DNA from: Lacisediminimonas profundi
GTDB lineage: Bacteria > Pseudomonadota > Gammaproteobacteria > Burkholderiales > Burkholderiaceae_D
Assembly (NCBI RefSeq): GCF_008831265.1
Contig: NZ_VTTH01000007.1
Span: forward strand, 62,001 to 126,000
Direction of reading: 5' to 3'
DNA length: 64,000 bases
Under the pieces are notes generated by a model. That model was given only the letters and a program-made list of their open reading frames with translations. It was not told where the DNA came from and made no database searches. Position 1 is the first letter of the stretch, and each line of letters starts with the position of its first letter. Of the stretch, positions 61,591 through 64,000 are shown piece after piece. A program made the position numbers and the translations under genes.

Positions 61591-62214
61591 ATGTCCGCAA
61601 TTGCCGATCCAATCCCCCATCATTCGCGCCTGCCCGGCGCCGCTTCGATCCGCATGCTTGCATCCCGGCTGGCAAGCATGGGAGCGTGGCTGGTGCCGGG
61701 CCTTGCGCTTCTTGCCGGCTGCGCCAGCGTCGAGCCGGAAAGCTATGCGCGGGAAACCCCGATCCTGGACGTGAAGGAGTATTTCAACGGGACAGTCGAC
61801 GCCTGGGGCATCTTCACCGACCGCTCCGGCAAGGTCGTCAAGCGCTTCACGGTAGAGATTCGCTGTCGTTGGGAATCCGTTGACGGCATAGAGACCGGAA
61901 TCCTGGATGAACAATTCATCTACTCCGACGGCACCCGGCAACGCCGGGTATGGACGCTGCAGAAGACCGGCCCCGGCCAGTTCAGCGGCACCGCGGACGA
62001 CGTCGTCGGCACCGCGCAGGGACGGTTGGCGGGCAATGCGCTGCAATGGCGCTATACGCTCGCCTTGCCGGTCGACGGCCGCGTCTGGAACGTGCAGTTC
62101 GACGACTGGATGTTCCTGATGGACAGCCGCGTGATGATCAATCGCGCCGTGATGAGCAAGTTCGGCGTACGGCTGGGCGAGGTCACGCTCTCGTTCCGCA
62201 AGCGGGGAGACTGA
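61591..62214 (+). CDS. DUF3833 lipoprotein
   Basis: 207 residues from the ATG at 61591, one base after the MFS stop. A lipobox ALLAGC ends the signal segment (LASMGAWLVPGLALLAGC). A shorter start at MLASRLAS would give a conventional lipoprotein signal, since 19 residues precede it here. The DUF3833 core is ILDVKEYFNGTVDAWGIFTDRSGKVVKRF and WMFLMDSRVMINRAVMSKFGVRLGEVTLSF. Function is unknown; regularly found in the CFA/DUF1365 cluster. Confidence 0.88.
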   Translation: MSAIADPIPHHSRLPGAASIRMLASRLASMGAWLVPGLALLAGCASVEPESYARETPILDVKEYFNGTVDAWGIFTDRSGKVVKRFTVEIRCRWESVDGIETGILDEQFIYSDGTRQRRVWTLQKTGPGQFSGTADDVVGTAQGRLAGNALQWRYTLALPVDGRVWNVQFDDWMFLMDSRVMINRAVMSKFGVRLGEVTLSFRKRGD

Positions 62215-62216
62215 GC

Positions 62217-63047
62217 ATGGTGCCATTCCGGATGCGTCCGATGAATCCGCCGGTGACTTCGTGGGCGGGAAGGCGGGTCTGGATCATCGGCGCCTCCAGC
62301 GGGATAGGCGCTGCCACGGCCCGGCTGCTGCGGCAGCACGGTGCCCGGCTGGCCCTATCCGCGCGCTCGGGCGCTGCGCTGCATGATATTGCAAATGAGC
62401 TGGCAAATGACCTGGCAAGCGAGACGGCGACAGATCAACCGCACGGCGTGACGATCCTGCCGCTCGACGTGACCGATGCAGCTGCAGTTATCGAAGCAGC
62501 ACAGACCTTGCGACGCCTGTGGGGCGGCATTGACCTGGTGCTGTTCGCGGCCGGCGTCTACCAGCCCATGCGTGCGCAGGACATCGACCCGGTGGCTGCA
62601 GGGGCCATCCTCGACACCAACGTCAAGGGTGCGTACAACGTGCTGGGGGCAACCGTGCCGATGCTGCGGGCGCAGGGACAAGGCGCGGTGGCGCTGGTTG
62701 CCAGCGTGGCCGGTTACAGCGGCCTGCCGAAAGCCCTGGCTTACGGACCGGGCAAGGCGGCGCTGATCAACCTGTGCGAAGCGCTGTATTACGACTTGCA
62801 CCCGGCCGGCATCGGCGTGTACCTGATCTCCCCCGGCTTCGTCGCCACGCGCCTCACGGCGGCCAATGATTTCACGATGCCGGCCCTGATCACGGCGGAA
62901 CAAGCTGCCCGCGAGATCGTGCGCGGCATCGAAGGCGGCGAGTTCGACATCCATTTTCCAAAACGCTTTTCGCGCATGCTGAAGCTGCTGCGTTTGCTGC
63001 CCTACCGGCTCTATTTCCCCGCGTTGCGACGCATTACAGGACTGTGA
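62217..63047 (+). CDS. Short-chain dehydrogenase/reductase
   Basis: 276 residues from the ATG at 62217. NAD(P) motif IIGASSGIGAATARLL, LFAAGVY (NNAG equivalent), catalytic Ser in LVASVAGYSG and YGPGK (Tyr-x3-Lys). The C-terminal extension ends in a basic, hydrophobic tail (LLRLLPYRLYFPALRRI) suited to membrane association. The substrate is probably an acyl or keto intermediate of the operon; not proven. The start codon follows the DUF3833 stop by two bases. Confidence 0.88.
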   Translation: MVPFRMRPMNPPVTSWAGRRVWIIGASSGIGAATARLLRQHGARLALSARSGAALHDIANELANDLASETATDQPHGVTILPLDVTDAAAVIEAAQTLRRLWGGIDLVLFAAGVYQPMRAQDIDPVAAGAILDTNVKGAYNVLGATVPMLRAQGQGAVALVASVAGYSGLPKALAYGPGKAALINLCEALYYDLHPAGIGVYLISPGFVATRLTAANDFTMPALITAEQAAREIVRGIEGGEFDIHFPKRFSRMLKLLRLLPYRLYFPALRRITGL

Positions 63048-63052
63048 ACCAG

Positions 63053-63493
63053 ATGAGCCAATCTTGTCATGCCGGGCACCTGCAAGAGCTGGTGCAATTT
63101 TTCCAGTCCATGACCGCCGCCGACGTGCCCCGTTTGCGCGAACTCTACGCGAGCGATGCATTTTTCAAGGACCCGTTCAACGAAGTGCATCACATCGACG
63201 ACATCGAGCGGATATTTGCCAGGATGTATGCCGACGTCGACCGGCCGCGGTTCATCATCACCGGCACCGTGCAACAGGACGACCAGGCCTTCATTACCTG
63301 GGACTTCCGGTTCCACCTGCGGCGCTGGCGCAGCGATGAACAATGCATACGCGGATGCAGCCATGTCCGCTTCCATGAAGATGGCCGGGTCGGGTTTCAT
63401 CGCGACTACTGGGATGCGGCGGAGGAGTTGTATGAAAAGCTGCCCCTCATCGGGGCACTGATGCGATGGATGAAACGACGAGCGCACGCCTGA
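63053..63493 (+). CDS. SnoaL/NTF2-like protein
   Basis: 146 residues. ATG at 63053 is used; GTG at 63044 overlaps the dehydrogenase stop and could couple translation. LQELVQFFQSMTAADVPRLRELYASDAFFKDPFNEVHHIDDIERIFARMY is the NTF2-like pattern; then RFHLRRW and HRDYWDAAEELYEKLPLIGALMRWMKRR. Members are often isomerase-like or cyclase-like; here it is the last operon gene. Reaction unknown. Confidence 0.87.
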   Translation: MSQSCHAGHLQELVQFFQSMTAADVPRLRELYASDAFFKDPFNEVHHIDDIERIFARMYADVDRPRFIITGTVQQDDQAFITWDFRFHLRRWRSDEQCIRGCSHVRFHEDGRVGFHRDYWDAAEELYEKLPLIGALMRWMKRRAHA

Positions 63494-63507
63494 GCGCGGC
63501 TGAGAGG

Positions 63508-63555
63508 CGTGACGTGACGTGACGTGACGTGACGTGACGTGACGTGACGTGACGT
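63508..63555. repeat. Pentanucleotide microsatellite, nine GACGT units
   Basis: CGT followed by nine uninterrupted copies of GACGT fills the gap between the stop of the SnoaL-like gene and the convergent Zn-ribbon gene. It is not coding. No terminator is visible in the 101-bp gap. Confidence 0.95.
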
Positions 63556-63594
63556 GGCGGACGGGCCAGGCAAAGCCCGGCCCTCCGCCGTTTT

Positions 63595-63981
63595 TCAGCC
63601 GGCAGGCCGGAACATCGGCACCGCAGTGCCATCCTCCGCTGGCTGGAACACCACTTCGACTTGCTGCCCGATGCGCAGCGCATCGAAATCGCATTCGACG
63701 ATATTGCTCATGATGGTCGGCCCTTCCTCCAGCGTCACGAACGCGATCGCATACGGCACAGGCACGCGACGCATTGCGCTCCAGGAGTAAATCGTTCCCT
63801 TGCCGCGCGATGCCAGCCATTCGGTATCGTCGCTGCCGCAGAAGGGACAGATGCTCCTCGGATAAAAATGCGGCTCGCCGCAGGCGCGGCAGGTTTTCAG
63901 CAGCAGCTCGCCCTTGGCGGCCGCCTCCCAGAACGGCATGGTCTCCGGATTCTTTACCGGCGCTGGAATTTTTCTGCTCAT
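63595..63981 (-). CDS. Zn-ribbon/OB-fold acyl-CoA-associated protein (DUF35)
   Basis: 128 residues. Helical N-terminus PETMPFWEAAAKGELLLKTC, then rubredoxin-like zinc ribbon CRACGEPHFYPRSICPFCGS (CxxC twice), then OB-fold with GKGTIYSWSAMRRVPVPYAIAFVTLEEG. These proteins pair with SCP2-type thiolases or hydratases encoded alongside; the partner would lie just past the right edge on the minus strand. Only 19 bases remain after its start. Confidence 0.9.
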   Translation of the reverse strand: MSRKIPAPVKNPETMPFWEAAAKGELLLKTCRACGEPHFYPRSICPFCGSDDTEWLASRGKGTIYSWSAMRRVPVPYAIAFVTLEEGPTIMSNIVECDFDALRIGQQVEVVFQPAEDGTAVPMFRPAG

Positions 63982-64000
63982 GTTGCTACTCCCTTTCCAG

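Noticed and set aside
63508-63555. Possible CRISPR-like array
   Set aside because: A pure 5-bp microsatellite without spacers; no cas genes in the window.

Overview
The window is a gene-dense, GC-rich (low-60s percent by eye) bacterial chromosome segment. Gene content and order point to a betaproteobacterium of the Burkholderiales, probably Oxalobacteraceae (Herbaspirillum/Noviherbaspirillum-like). The indicators are a MerR-type LiuR leucine regulon that includes aceK, the argS-SPOR-dsbA block, a Tct-type permease pair, and paired AMP-ligase/Liv transporter genes. No rRNA, tRNA, CRISPR array, prophage or insertion sequence was recognised. Genus assignment is inference only.

Layout. (1) 1-7007, plus strand: the end of an acyl-CoA synthetase, a complete branched-chain-type ABC importer (livG, livH, livM, binding protein, livF) and a PaaK-like ligase. 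(2) 7240-8042: three small genes of unknown function. (3) 8271-28761, all minus strand: about 20 kb built around leucine/isovalerate degradation (isovaleryl-CoA dehydrogenase, methylcrotonyl-CoA carboxylase beta and alpha, methylglutaconyl-CoA hydratase, HMG-CoA lyase, thiolase, a second acyl-CoA dehydrogenase). It also holds aceK and a complete bioA-bioF-bioD-bioB block between the carboxylase subunit genes. LiuR (29000-29473) and two ACGT-type operator regions flank its head. (4) 29617-37258: a metallo-hydrolase facing away from liuR, a BtuF-like protein, dsbA-SPOR-argS ending in a clear terminator, a gamma-glutamylcyclotransferase and an AMP ligase. (5) 37353-43563: tctA-tctB without tctC, a periplasmic metallo-hydrolase, a LysR remnant and a sugar-acid dehydratase operon (enolase superfamily plus split UxaA). 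(6) 43719-45720: a MerR/B12-binding photoreceptor-type regulator divergent from folE2. (7) 45827-46515: a large imperfect inverted repeat. (8) 46531-55910: a gamma-glutamyltransferase/oxamate amidohydrolase relative, DUF3422, a diguanylate cyclase, DUF1345, SirB2, the divergent NO-response pair nsrR/nnrS, ribA and an Old Yellow Enzyme. (9) 56004-63981: an FMN reductase divergent from a seven-gene fatty-acid-modification operon (FAD protein, DUF1365, CFA-like methyltransferase, MFS, DUF3833, SDR, SnoaL-like), then a Zn-ribbon/OB protein.

The strongest non-obvious signal joins regions 6 and 9. The folE2 promoter and the fatty-acid operon promoter each lie between two 13-bp palindromes of the form TTGNC-N3-GACAA. 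The two boxes start 63 bp apart at folE2 and 64 bp apart at the operon, and each pair brackets a sigma70-like promoter in the same arrangement. The nearby MerR protein carries the residues that hold adenosylcobalamin in CarH/LitR light sensors (Trp154, Glu164-His165, His208). Together these predict a local B12-dependent light regulon controlling folate synthesis and membrane lipid modification against photo-oxidative stress.
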